Below the pieces are notes generated by a model that saw only the letters and a program-made list of their open reading frames with translations, was not told the origin of the DNA and did no database searches. From NCBI GenBank assembly GCA_022266195.1, contig WHVY01000005.1, positions 3,224,001 to 3,288,000 of the forward strand: a stretch of DNA of 64,000 bases, given 5' to 3'. This DNA is from Tetranychus cinnabarinus. Its lineage: Eukaryota > Arthropoda > Arachnida > Trombidiformes > Tetranychidae. Positions 1-9,903 of this stretch are shown one piece after another (the stretch's first letter is position 1; each line of letters starts with the position of its first letter). Both the position numbers and the translations under genes were made by a program.

Positions 1-219
1 TGGTGTTGCAAGGACAGATGTAAGCAGCTAAGATCACACGTGGATCGAAGCCTGGGCTACTGGGGTTCACCCTTGTTCTTCCGTTCTGTTAATCCTAACA
101 GTAAAGTTAGCGTCATTGGCTCTAGTAAGATTTTCTCTGACTGGTCTAAGTTTATTACGTTTGGAACAACTGGTTCGGCTCAGAATTTCCTATCTGGAAC
201 TGCATTATATGAAGATTAG
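1..219 (+). other. Open frame at the left edge, unassigned
   Basis: Frame 1 is open from the first base to a TAG at 217-219 (72 codons) with no start codon inside the window. It begins with a Cys-rich stretch (WCCKDRCKQL). I recognise no family. It could be the end of a mobile-element ORF or an exon truncated by the window edge, and chance is possible at this length. Confidence 0.2.
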
Positions 220-2013
220 TTTGAGCATTCGGAATCCATCTGGAGAAAAGCTGTTCATGATCCACTGAAATTGAAATAATGCAAGAAAGTAAATGAGTCA
301 AAGTCGAATGACTGGAAGACACGGTAGTCCACAATGAGGAAGGCACACGAAAAATGTTTATGATTTGCAAATTTTCGAACTTAACCCACAAATCAATTTT
401 TGTGGTATCTAAATGTAAAAAGCTAAAGGTTAAAGTCGATCAAATCTGTTCAGATGTTGAAGACAATAAATGCAATATCGTACTAACGATTGCTTTTTAA
501 CTCTGTAGAAAAACGAGTTCTGAAATGCAAAATGGTTGCTTTAGCTCCGAAACTTGCAAAATATTAGCATAATATGGAGATGTCAAAGGTCATGATTTTC
601 AAGGACTGAATCGTTGTGTCGAAGGTGACAAAATATTTGTTAATGTAATAAGTCATATTCAAGTTTGACATTAGTATTACGTACATTAAGAACACACAGT
701 ATTCCGCTGCATTTTTTATAACACTCATTATTATTAGTATTTGCAATTTTCCGATTCCTGGTTTTTATGATTTTGGCCATTTTGATGAATTCATTGTCTG
801 GAGAGATTCTGATGCAAAATTTGCTAAAAATGAAAGAAATATATTGTATTCATATTATTTACGCTTTATGATAGTTAACCTATACCTTCATCAAAATAAA
901 AATTACTTTAAATGATGTCAGCAAAATAAACGTTTTCTAAAAGTAAAGTAATTTTTGTTACAGAATTCTCTCTTTTTATGCATCAACAAGTATATTCAGC
1001 TTTTTTAGATCAATAGAAATAGATTCACTTGTTTTATTTAAAATGAGCTTGAAAGTTCAATCCACTCAGCTGTTTATCTAATTTCTAATCTCGCGTGTTT
1101 CAACTATGATACATACATTGTTGATTTGACATCTTTTCACTTACCTCTATCATCTTTTTGTAATTTCGATGTGTTATGTTAGAAACGAATGTAAACAAAT
1201 TAATTGGCAGCCCTGTTGAAGTTTTACGTCTATCTTGGATACATTCAAATAGCAATAACACAGTAGAAAAGCTGTACAATTTACCTTCTTCAAACATACA
1301 AAAAAGATTCAGAGTAAATAAAAATAAAAAAAACCAACAAAAACATTCTCTCATTGCTTATTGAAAAATTGGCATGAAATTATTCAGCTTACGATCACTT
1401 TATAATAAAGACTGTCAACAACTGTCGTTCACTTTTTTGAATTTTGAATTCTTATAATGCTGAGCTTCGGCATCATTTACTGGTAATCTTGACGGTGACC
1501 TTATTCGACTATTTTGATTAAACGGGAACTACTGTTAAACTTAAGATTTTCATGTCTTTCACATTGCAAGGTTGGAGTGACCATTAGTATAAGTCGATTT
1601 GCACAATGATTTAATTCACTCGATATTTGATGAAAAGCATCGTACTTCATGGAGCCTACAGCTGAATCTGAGACGCTCGTATGAGTCCAGTGACACATTG
1701 ATACTAGAAAATTTTGAAAGTTTTGCGAATGATTTAAAAGTTCTACACAAAACAAGATTATGTTGTAGACGTGGACATATAATACACTACTAAAATCAAT
1801 TTTTATATACCACAGCAAAATTCCAGATAATGAGATTAGCGTGAAATTGCTTATTCTCACAATTCTCAGCGCAGCGTATTGAAAATTAATTACGACCTAT
1901 TTACAAACTCTCATTATCTAATATTTTACTGTATGCACTGATAAATGACAGTAACAGACAAGTTACACAGAGAAATGGGGAGAGTGGTGATTCAATATAC
2001 GATTCAAACAAAG
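220..2013. other. Gene-free AT-rich stretch
   Basis: I see no convincing gene here. Short open frames occur on both strands around 1500-1860 (119 codons minus, 64 codons plus), but they overlap, have no splice context and match no family I recognise. The setting suggests old mobile-element debris. Confidence 0.4.
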
Positions 2014-2467
2014 GAGTGGTGCCAAAAAATCTGACTTTCGAGTTGAGAGTTGGAACTTTGTAAGTTTGTAGAGCCATAAAAACTTCCATAAAAAGAGTCC
2101 ATTAATGGCATTAAAAATTTTCTCCGATCGACAGTTTTCGAGAAGATCGAGGTCAAAGTGCAAACTTCGATCCCTTTTTTTCAATTATGGGACAAGATTT
2201 TTTCATGAAACTTATTTTCTGAGGTAACTTTTGATGGCTGAACAGAGAATGTGATTATTTTGAAAAATAAAATTCTCTGTTTCTGTGATCACAGATCACT
2301 TCGATTTTCGGTTAAACCTCCGCCATCCCTGACCATAATAGCTAGAGATCTGAAACTTATTATTTGTCGAATGTTAAAAATTGTTGATGAATAGCATCGA
2401 TGAATGGCTCTACAAACTTACAAAGTTCCAGCTCTCAACTCGAAAGTCAGATTTTTTGGCACCACTC
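2014..2467. repeat. Inverted repeat with 64-bp arms (foldback/MITE-like)
   Basis: Positions 2014-2077 recur as the reverse complement at 2404-2467. By eye the arms agree at 63 of 64 positions (a T/C difference in GAGAGTTGG versus GAGAGCTGG). The spacer is 326 bp and has no evident coding content. Such near-identical inverted arms fit a non-autonomous foldback or MITE-like element, or a recent inverted duplication. I did not find clear target-site duplications. Confidence 0.75.
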
Positions 2468-2971
2468 TTTACAGTGCGACCTTTACTGGTCTACATCATT
2501 TTTACATTATAATGACATTTCATCCAATATTCTATTTCAAAGTAAGTGGACAGACAAATTGATTAGCAGAGTTGTACCGAAGTTAGATTCGATCTTTCAA
2601 TATTTAGTTATGTGCATGATTGTTACTAAATTAAAATAAATTGTCTCAATAGGTGAATCATTTAAGAGTATCACTGGTAAAAACTTATGTTAATTAACTA
2701 GGCTGTAATAACATACTTTTTATGGATCAGATCAATTAGTGACAAACAATTGAACTTTGATATTAAAATGAATACACGTTAGTTTTCTTCATAGAAAATC
2801 GAGAAGAATGTTTCAAGTTTTAATTGAGAAAAAGGTAAACATCATCTGTATGCATTTGATGACAAATCAGATAGTTAGTGAGTCATCATCATGCGAATTC
2901 ACTCTATTGATTCATGAACTGATTCGCTCCTTTTTCAGTCTTTTCAGAAAAGCTGAATACACTAAGGGCTG

Positions 2972-2978
2972 TATAAAA
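2972..2978 (+). promoter_or_regulatory. TATA box of the cysteine-rich gene
   Basis: TATAAAA lies 85 bp upstream of the ATG at 3063. A transcription start about 25-30 bp downstream, near the TCA around 2999-3001, would leave a leader of about 60 bp. Spacing and context fit a compact single-exon gene. Confidence 0.5.
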
Positions 2979-3062
2979 GAGATTCCTCTTCAACTGAAAA
3001 TTACTTCCGCAGTTTCTTTCATGTTCAAAGCTCAAATTTTTCTGTTAATACCTTTACATAAA

Positions 3063-3362
3063 ATGTTTGCCAAATATTCAGTGTTTTTCCTAGCGGCTAT
3101 CGTGATGTCAGCAAGTAGTAACAGCAAAAATCCTGAAGCATACGATGATTGTGTGGCTGAAATTCAAAAACTAATTCTGCCTGGCCATCCATGTCTCCAG
3201 TAAACAGAAATGAACAAAGTAAATATGGCGTTCTATTGTGACGGGCAAAACGCAGAACAGGAGGAAAACAACCCATACGGAAAACGTTGCGACTTGTTTA
3301 ACCGTAAAGGTGACAACTTCTGCTTCTATCTTAAACGGTACTGTGATATTCCTGAACCTTAA
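3063..3362 (+). pseudogene. Small secreted cysteine-rich protein with an in-frame stop
   Basis: The reading frame starts at ATG 3063 with a clear signal peptide: a hydrophobic core in MFAKYSVFFLAAIVMSASS, with cleavage likely near residue 18. It runs 46 codons to TAA at 3201-3203. The same frame then stays open for 52 further codons to TAA at 3360-3362. Cysteines lie at codons 30, 44, 59, 76, 87 and 94: two before and four after the internal stop, six in all, which suits a disulfide-rich secreted peptide. A TATA box (2972) and an AATAAA (3505-3510) frame it as one complete unit. I choose ATG 3063 over an upstream in-frame ATG at 2808 because the latter precedes the TATA box. No intron of realistic size removes the stop while keeping the frame. 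Either this is a nonsense-mutated copy or the 46-residue form is the product. The family is not recognised, so a defence, salivary or other secreted role cannot be assigned. Confidence 0.5.
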
Positions 3363-3504
3363 GTCCTCGCAATTTGATGAGACCTGTTTTCATGACCGTC
3401 CTGAAGAGGATACGAGTCTATTGATGTCCTGCAAAACTACATTTCGTATCGTTCGTTAAATGTGGCCTGAAGTTGTAATTCTTAAATTTTGAATGTGCAG
3501 CAGA

Positions 3505-3510
3505 AATAAA
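3505..3510 (+). terminator. Polyadenylation signal AATAAA
   Basis: A canonical AATAAA lies 143 bp after the second in-frame stop of the cysteine-rich gene and is followed by an A/T-rich tract. It supports the view that both halves of that frame belong to one transcript. Confidence 0.45.
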
Positions 3511-3579
3511 AATGAAAAAATTTTGTTGTTAACTTTCATTGGTTGATCTTTTGCCAACTATCTAAATACGGTCTAGATA

Positions 3580-4812
3580 CAGGGTGACAAATGGGAACTG
3601 AACGTATCTGACCTCAAATTTCGCGCGGTTTTCGCTACTAGCGCAGTCTTTCAGTTATTTTTCAAACAATTAAGTTAACGCAGCGTGTGTTGGCAGCATT
3701 TTTGTTAATTTTTTGTGATAATTATGTCTGATTTAACGGTCGACCAGAAGATTTTCCTAATAGATGCATACTATACAAAAGGAAAATCGACTACTGCAGC
3801 ATGTAGTGCGATGCATACCAAGTTTGGAAAAGCTAACTTGTCTTCTGATTCATCACTTAAACGGTAAGGATAATTTTTTGACTTTTTTTGCCATTTAAAA
3901 CAGCTTTTTCTCTCTTATTAATTACTTTTATCCTTATTGTTTCAGAGCTATTTATAAGTGGTTGGAACATGTAACTCTCGATGATAGGCGTGAATCGAAT
4001 CCGGGTCCTTTTTACAGCGTTACAACACCTGAAACATTAGACGTCATTGAGGATTATTTTGAAAAAAATCCCAATGCATCCATTCGCATGGCTGCTGCTG
4101 TTTTAGAATTGAACAGAGAAACCCTGCTCCTTGTTTTGAGAAAGTTTATGAAGCTTCATCCATACAAAATTCAAGTGTGACATAGACTGGAAGAACAACA
4201 TAAAGAAAAGAGGTTGGCATTCGCGCGGCATGTAGTTCCGATGATTCATGCTGATAATTTGAAAATTGACAACGTTATTTTTTCGGACGAGAGCCATTTC
4301 TACCTCGAAAATTACGTGAACAAGCACAATATGCGATTTTGGGGCACGGAGAAGCCAGACTTTGCTAGATCCAAATCACTTCATCCAGTGCGTGTAACTG
4401 TTTGGGCTGCTATTTGTGAGGATTTTCTAAGGATAGAAATGTTTACCAACACAGTTACAGCGGAAAGTTATGATGCTTTACTTAAGGAAAAGTTTCTCCC
4501 ATTCGTTCGAAGGAAGGGATTCAAGAACACCCACTGGTTCATGCAGGATGGTGCCACACCCCACAGAACCAGCCAGGTTTTTTCAACTTTACATTCTCTC
4601 TTCGGTGAACGTGTTATTGGTCTTGGATACCCTCGATTTTCGGGTGGAGGAATTGAGTGGCCGCCATACTCACCTGACCTAAATCCCTGTGACTACTTCT
4701 TATGGGGCTTCATGAAAGATCAGCTTTACGCAAAACAACCTAAAGATGCGAAAGAACTTCAAAAATCAATCGAACAAGCAGCCAAAAAAGTTACGCAGCA
4801 AATGCAACCTTG
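3580..4812 (+). mobile_element. Truncated mariner/Tc1-superfamily (IS630-type) transposon
   Basis: The left terminus is TA followed by CAGGGTGACAAATGGGAACT at 3580, the usual form of a Tc1/mariner terminal repeat inserted at a TA. A transposase gene begins 144 bp inside. The right part is missing: near 4805-4820 the transposase frame passes directly into retroelement integrase sequence, so there is no right terminal repeat. The element is therefore broken and probably immobile. Confidence 0.8.
3724..4812 (+). pseudogene. Mariner-like DDxD transposase, intron-containing, nonsense-mutated, 3' truncated
   Basis: Exon 1 is 3724-3863 (ATG at 3724). An 82-bp intron, 3864-3945, has GTAAGG and a T-rich acceptor ending TTTCAG, and exon 2 starts at 3946 in matching phase. 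The N-terminal half is helix-turn-helix-like (the region around MSDLTVDQKIFLIDAYYTKG). An in-frame TGA at 4178-4180 interrupts the linker before the catalytic domain. The catalytic core follows, with acidic residues in IFSDESHF (D at about 4286), FMQDGATPHRT (D at about 4547) and SPDLNPCDYFLWG (last D at about 4691). Counted between the second and last of these Asp there are 47 residues, well above the 34 of classic mariner, so this is a divergent IS630/mariner lineage. The frame then fuses to retroelement integrase near 4811. Mobilisation by this copy is unlikely. Confidence 0.8.
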
Positions 4813-5675
4813 GTTTAACGAGAGGTTTAACGCAACCTTGGCTACGATGATTAGTATGTACATTGATGAAAAACACAAAACTTGGGATCAAGCTCTACAT
4901 TTCCTTACTTTTGCATATAACTCCTCAGTAAATGAAAGCACAGGGTTTTCACCCTTTTATCTCATGTACGGTCGTGAACCAGTTTATCCAATAGAACGCG
5001 TCCTTCAAGATACTATGCAAGGTATCTCAGATTACCCAAGCTATGTTGAATCTTTAAAAGAACATCTCATCAAAATCAGGGAAATCGCAAGTTTGAATTT
5101 GTCTGAATCTCAACTGAAAAGCAAAAGCTATTATGATAAAACACAGATCTGTCAATTTAGCGGTGGGTCAAAAAGTTCTTATTTTCACACCACTTAGAAA
5201 AGTTGGTAAATCTGAAAAATTAATGCACAATTGGTATGGCCCTTTCAAAATCATTGAAGTTATTTCACCTTTAATTTGCAAAGTTGAAAATTTAAGCAAA
5301 CCAGGAAAAGTAGATGTAGTTCACGTTTCAAGACTGAAGGAATTTATTAAGAGAATGCTAAGTAACTCGGAAGCAAGTAGTTCTTCAGTATCTGATTCCG
5401 CTGTCGAACATTTAGACCTAGATCTGCCAATGCAGCTTAACAATTCTAATGCTGCTAACAAATCACCGAAAGACTATCATTTAGCAAGTGACACTTTGCT
5501 AGATGAAAACACTCACGATGAAGTTATTGAACAAAATGACGCGGATATTGACTCAAGTGAGGATGAAGTATTGCTTGATCGAGTTGAACGACCTAGAAGA
5601 CAAAGAAGACTACCAGTTAAATTAACTGATTACCTTCTTACTCTTCTTTGTTTATTTACAATTGTGTTCCAATAA
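4812..5675 (+). pseudogene. Gypsy-type integrase C-terminal portion (frameshifted)
   Basis: From about 4812 the sequence reads as the end of a Ty3/gypsy integrase core, with the ERFNATLATM, FAYNSSVNESTGFSPF and LMYGREP landmarks seen in this family. Around 5133-5197 the frame changes: one frame stops at 5197 while the continuation is in another, giving the C-terminal domain with HNWYGPFKI at about 5229-5255 (GPY/F motif) followed by an acidic, Ser-rich tail to a stop at 5673-5675. The catalytic DDE residues would lie upstream and are missing, so no integrase activity is expected. The upstream end is fused in frame to the mariner transposase. Confidence 0.75.
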
Positions 5676-7178
5676 GAAACTAGCTTTATAAAAAGAAATC
5701 CTGTCATTTGGAAGGAAAGAAAAACTAAAATTATTGAAGGGATTCAACAAGTCTCTTTGAAAATGGATTATGAATCCCCATGCTTTTTATTAGATTCCAT
5801 TACCTCAAATAATAACTCAAATTCCTTGAAAGAATGGTGTGATGCTTCCTTCATCAATGATTTCTTGCATCCAATTTCAATATTTTGTCCTGAACCAGAA
5901 AGAAGAGTTGAAAGTCAAATTTCTCGAAGAAAAAGAGAAATTATTTCAGGCTTACTACTTTTAGGCACAATAACAATCACGTCATTTATGAGTATTGGAT
6001 TAGGAGCAATTACCTTTTCTAAAGAGAAAAACCTTGAATTATAGTTTTCTGAAATGTTTGAAAAACACAAAGAAATGAGCTACGAATTAGACAAACAAAA
6101 ATTCAAACAACAACTTACTGAAAAAGTTATGAGGGACATGGAGATAAGTTTCGATAAAATCACTCGCATTTTACAGGAAGTTAACGCAAAATTAGCTTTT
6201 CTTGAACAAGAAGTCCCTAAAACAATCTATTTTGTCTCTCAACTGTCAAATAAGTTTATCCGTATGAAAACAATTCTCAATCGAGCAGAGCGAAAATGGA
6301 GTTACGGGGAACTAGAACCGGAATTGCTAGAATTATTCAACGTTTCACTTCCATGCAAAGAAACTTGCCCTTTAGAACTTTTCGAACCGAATGATTGCTA
6401 TCTAGATTCGCGCAAACGTCAGATAATCCTTGACTTTGATGTTAAAATAACATCTTCTAATTACACCATATTACAAGCTGACGCATTTAGGTTTACACAG
6501 ATAAACGAAACGCAAAATTGTGATTCAGTTTACGCTGGGCCAAAAGAGATTCTTTCTGACAAAAACCTAAACTGCGCTGCAGAAATTCATAAACAAATGA
6601 TTAGTAATCCTTATTTTAATCTAAATCCACGAGAATGAAACTGCTTACAACAAAGTTTTATTGAAAATAATTTGTGGGTCACAGATTATTGTGTGCACGG
6701 TTCAATGCAACCTTCAGACAAAGTTCAAATTAAATTCGTTAAAAGACAAAACTTTATCTACTGTACGGGTACTTTCAATGAGATCTTAAATACACTAAAT
6801 CAATGTCCTCCATTTGTCTTCTCGATACCATTCAATATTTCCTTCAAAATCAACAACTATACTTACCACCCTCACAACGTAAAAAGCACAAACACCTTAC
6901 ATTTTGTGGAAGACTGGAATTTTCAAGTTAACATGCAATTCAATCTATTGTTAATTGATCCCTTACACGAAAATCTTAACCTGACAAAACTTGATAGGCA
7001 AAGTTTAAGTCAAGCAACTGTTGTCAACAAAACGGATTCTTTTATACTCCTGTCAGCAACTTTGATCATCGTGATTTTAATTTTTCTTATTTGGTTACAC
7101 TTTAGGTCAAATAATGAAATCACACCGAATAACATAAATAAACCTATTATATCCGTTATTGAGAAAAGCACCAGTTAA
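5676..7178 (+). pseudogene. Errantivirus-like env remnant
   Basis: One frame runs through the region but is broken by stops at 5673-5675, 6042-6044 and 6636-6638. Visible features in order are an RRKR basic cleavage-type site at about 5925-5936 and an adjoining hydrophobic, fusion-peptide-like stretch. These are followed by a helical coiled-coil-prone segment (about 6080-6240), Cys-containing ectodomain pieces with N-glycosylation sequons, and a hydrophobic anchor of about 21 residues near 7040-7105 with a short cytoplasmic tail ending at 7176-7178. This order matches errantivirus/baculovirus-F-type envelope proteins. The stops make it non-functional as it stands; it is an old genomic copy. 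Confidence 0.7.
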
Positions 7179-7349
7179 AAATTCGCCAATCACAAATTAG
7201 TCAATGTTGCAACAATAACTAATTCAAACAATATTTTATTTCATTTACTTTTATTTTTCTTTATCTTTTATCTTTCCATTTGCCTTATGATACCTATTTA
7301 CCATTTCATTTAAACACTCATAAATTGAATTTTTCTTTATATATTCCGA

Positions 7350-8291
7350 TTAACGCTGTTTTGGCCAATTAGCAGAATCTGGCATACGTAAGCCGGATGC
7401 AACACCAGGTACTCCAGGGACATCTCTTTGTCCATCGTGACGATGTCCAGCGTTTTGTCGTTCAGGATTACTTCCTTCGCTGGCCGTGTCTGTTTTCTCG
7501 GGCGAATGAAATAACCAGAAGCCGTCCATATCTATATACCGGCTTATGTCCAATCTGGATGTTTTATCTCTTAAATACTTCAACAATAAATTGTCATCGA
7601 TGGTGATTCGTATGAGTTTGTGATCAGATGAACTATTTAATTCCATTTTGCAACTAACAAGTCCTCCTTTGAAAGCTCTGCAGCCTAGAATAAGATCACA
7701 GACTGTCTCTTTAGCACCAACAACGTAATTCGGCTGAAAAGGATTTAGAACATACATTTCCGTAAGGTTGCAGAAAGTTATCACACTTTCGCCTTTCTTT
7801 TTCTTATAATGATTTAAACACTCTTCTTTTGACCAAGACGGATGGTAAGCGTTGAAGTCGCCGACAAATAATTTAAGTACATCTGGACCCATTTTTGCTT
7901 TTATAACGGCAGCAATGGATTTCAAGTCATTTTTTAAATCTTCAACAGAATACTTAGAAACGTTTGAAGAGAAGTAACCGCAAATGATTGCTAGTTTTAT
8001 ATTGTTCCAGCGAACTTTAACACAGGTAACGGTGGAAAGCTCAACACAACACTTGGTAATGAACTGAAAACTTTCACTGTCGAAACAAGCTATAGCAGCT
8101 GTATTGGGCTGTTTAGCCGTCACGATAGAAACTTTCGGCACGGTATAATCCAAATCCTCGGGGGTCAACTCGTTAAAAGCTGTAAAATCGGGTTTTTCAT
8201 CAGCACTTATTTTCATAAGGTTCTTGGTGGCTGCTTTAGTCCGTTTACAATTGCCAAAAATAAAATCTAAATTACCACAAAAATTATTCAT
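7350..8291 (-). pseudogene. LINE ORF2 fragment: APE-type endonuclease domain without reverse transcriptase
   Basis: A 313-codon frame starts at ATG 8291 on the minus strand. It shows an endonuclease/exonuclease/phosphatase fold of the kind in jockey/R1-type non-LTR retrotransposons: catalytic Glu in FNELTPEDL (residue 41), GDFNAYHPSW (residues 144-153, with D145 and N147), a conserved D in VCDLIL (residue 199) and SSDHKLI (residues 221-227, the terminal Asp-His pair). In the parent family this domain nicks target DNA for target-primed reverse transcription. No reverse transcriptase follows; the frame runs into unrelated, GC-richer sequence and ends at 7350, next to the env relic. ORF1 lies upstream on the same strand, so this is a 3'-truncated or rearranged LINE. 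Confidence 0.75.
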
Positions 8292-8603
8292 GATGAACTT
8301 GCTATACTAGGTTCTTTGACCAACAAGAGTTAAACAACAACTGAGCAAATAACCGTGTCAAGTTTAGGACTTCTCTTCAGTTAGCGAAATGCGCATAATC
8401 ATTTACATTGTTACCATTCCATTCATATTCTCTGCCCTTTAATTAATATTCAGTATCAATTTATCTTATTTTGCAAACATTGTAAGATCTGCAAACTAGA
8501 TATAGATTCTTCTGGTTAATGATTTAATAACCTAATATTTAAACAAACATACCCATCTCAACACTTTAAAACAATCTAAAACCTCCTTCCCAAAATATTG
8601 TAA

Positions 8604-8631
8604 TAATATCTGGTCAAGTGACCAGATATTA
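8604..8631. repeat. Perfect hairpin, copy 1 (13-bp arms, AG loop)
   Basis: TAATATCTGGTCA, then AG, then TGACCAGATATTA form a perfect 13-bp inverted repeat. It sits inside a longer direct repeat (about 8578-8634) that recurs at about 8748-8802. Confidence 0.85.
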
Positions 8632-8771
8632 ATTTTTCCTCATTTCCACAACTTTATCAATCCAATACTTTTTTTATAGCAATTATTTTAGCTAATAAGT
8701 GAATCTTATGCACAATACAATTGTCATTTTGCTTTAAAAACATATACAAACCTCTTTCCTAAACATTGTAA

Positions 8772-8799
8772 TAATATCTGGTCAAGTGACCAGATATTA
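8772..8799. repeat. Perfect hairpin, copy 2 (identical to copy 1)
   Basis: An identical 28-bp hairpin lies 168 bp from the first copy. The left flanks are similar but not identical (AAACCTCTTTCCT versus AAACCTCCTTCCC), so the duplicated unit is about 55-57 bp. Differences are confined to the flank while the hairpin is conserved. Both copies lie between the LINE ORF1 and ORF2. Confidence 0.85.
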
Positions 8800-8942
8800 A
8801 TTTCCGATCCCCTATACAATTTTCTTCTTTCTTTTCAGTTTACACTGATAACCGCTTACTTAGAAAACAAAAGAAAAAGAGAAACATTTAATTAATTAAC
8901 ATACTTCTTTTATTGTTTCACTTGTATTAAACAATACATTGG

Positions 8943-9491
8943 TTATTTTTTAGTAGCTTTTGTTTTACTACCAACAGGACGTCCTTCATTCTGGTGGCGC
9001 CCATCTTCACGCGGTGTATAAATGGCAGCATCTTTACACCCGACCTTGCAACCATACGGAGCTGGTTTAGTAAAATTGTGTATGTGTTTAGGCGCTCCGG
9101 GTGCATTACATTTCCTTTCGTGGCGGTTAATATTGGATTTATCATTGCTGCCAACACCACACCTAGGACATAAATATTTGCTTTCCTTTATCTTGAAATT
9201 GTTGGCAGATAAACCACTTTCGCACATTTCCCACGATTTAGGAGAATAAGGTCGAATTGGGGGCAGATCGTCCATCTTTTCATCGTCATAATCCAAATCT
9301 GTTAATGGAACCCACGTGGGTTCCCATTGGGGCAACGCATGAGGCACACTATTTGGGCCATACATACAATCGATTAAAGTTGAAAATGGATAAGAACCAT
9401 CACTAGCAACTGCTGTGGCTTTCCTCTTAGTACTTTTCAAAGTACCAGTTACAGGTTTAACTAATTTTGTAACTTTACCCTTACTTGCCAT
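8943..9491 (-). CDS. LINE ORF1-like zinc-finger protein
   Basis: An intact 182-codon frame starts at ATG 9491. It has a Lys/Thr-rich basic N-terminus, a Pro/Trp-containing middle and a C2HC-type finger (C108-x2-C111-x12-H124-x3-C128), followed by further Cys (148, 152) and a basic C-terminus. The frame lies on the same strand as, and 650 bp upstream of, the endonuclease frame, the order expected for ORF1 and ORF2 of a non-LTR retrotransposon; ORF1 proteins of that class bind the element RNA. The assignment rests mainly on this context, since I do not recognise the sequence itself. A domesticated or unrelated zinc-finger gene is possible. Confidence 0.55.
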   Translation of the reverse strand: MASKGKVTKLVKPVTGTLKSTKRKATAVASDGSYPFSTLIDCMYGPNSVPHALPQWEPTWVPLTDLDYDDEKMDDLPPIRPYSPKSWEMCESGLSANNFKIKESKYLCPRCGVGSNDKSNINRHERKCNAPGAPKHIHNFTKPAPYGCKVGCKDAAIYTPREDGRHQNEGRPVGSKTKATKK

Positions 9492-9659
9492 GTTGAGAGA
9501 TAAACAAAATCAAACGATAAATAGTATTTGAAACAAATGAAGAATAAAAGCAACACAATGTAATAGAAACAAAAATTTACTTGATAAACATAAACTGGGC
9601 TTGTTAAAACTTAAACTGAGGACAGTTTCTTCTTTTTGTATGTGGAGGGAAATGTTGTA

Positions 9660-9695
9660 CTCAACGAGGACTCATTTTCCCTCAACGAGGACTCA
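9660..9695. repeat. Short direct duplication
   Basis: CTCAACGAGGACTCA occurs at 9660-9674 and again at 9681-9695. It is a local 21-bp-period duplication upstream of the LINE ORF1. Confidence 0.7.
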
Positions 9696-9903
9696 CTCCT
9701 CATGTTCTCCTTTTTGTATGATATTTGAGTCAGTGATGACTTGTGTCTGAATACGTTTACCTTCTTTTGTAATAAAAACCTGTTTACTTGTTCACTTGTG
9801 AGGCCTTTATTTTTAATACGGTGTAACAATATCATGAAATGAAGTTGGAATGTATAGGGAAATCACTTTAAGAATAGATTTTTCAGATGAAGAATTCAAT
9901 TAT

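Larger units (their letters stand above)
4805..7178 (+). mobile_element. Degenerate Ty3/gypsy errantivirus-like fragment (integrase end plus env)
   Basis: In order, the segment holds the end of an integrase core, an integrase C-terminal domain with a GPY/F-type motif, and an env-like frame with a furin-type site, a fusion-peptide-like hydrophobic stretch and a C-terminal membrane anchor. This is the 3' half of an errantivirus-type LTR retroelement. Gag, protease, reverse transcriptase and most of integrase are absent, and I found no LTR pair. The reading frame carries a frameshift and several stops, so this is an inactive genomic relic. Confidence 0.75.

Noticed and set aside
1501..1860. 119-codon minus-strand frame
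   Set aside because: It overlaps a plus-strand frame and has no recognisable motif or gene context, so chance is likely.
2808..3062. N-terminal extension of the cysteine-rich gene from ATG 2808
   Set aside because: It spans the TATA box, and the signal peptide would become internal; ATG 3063 is the better start.
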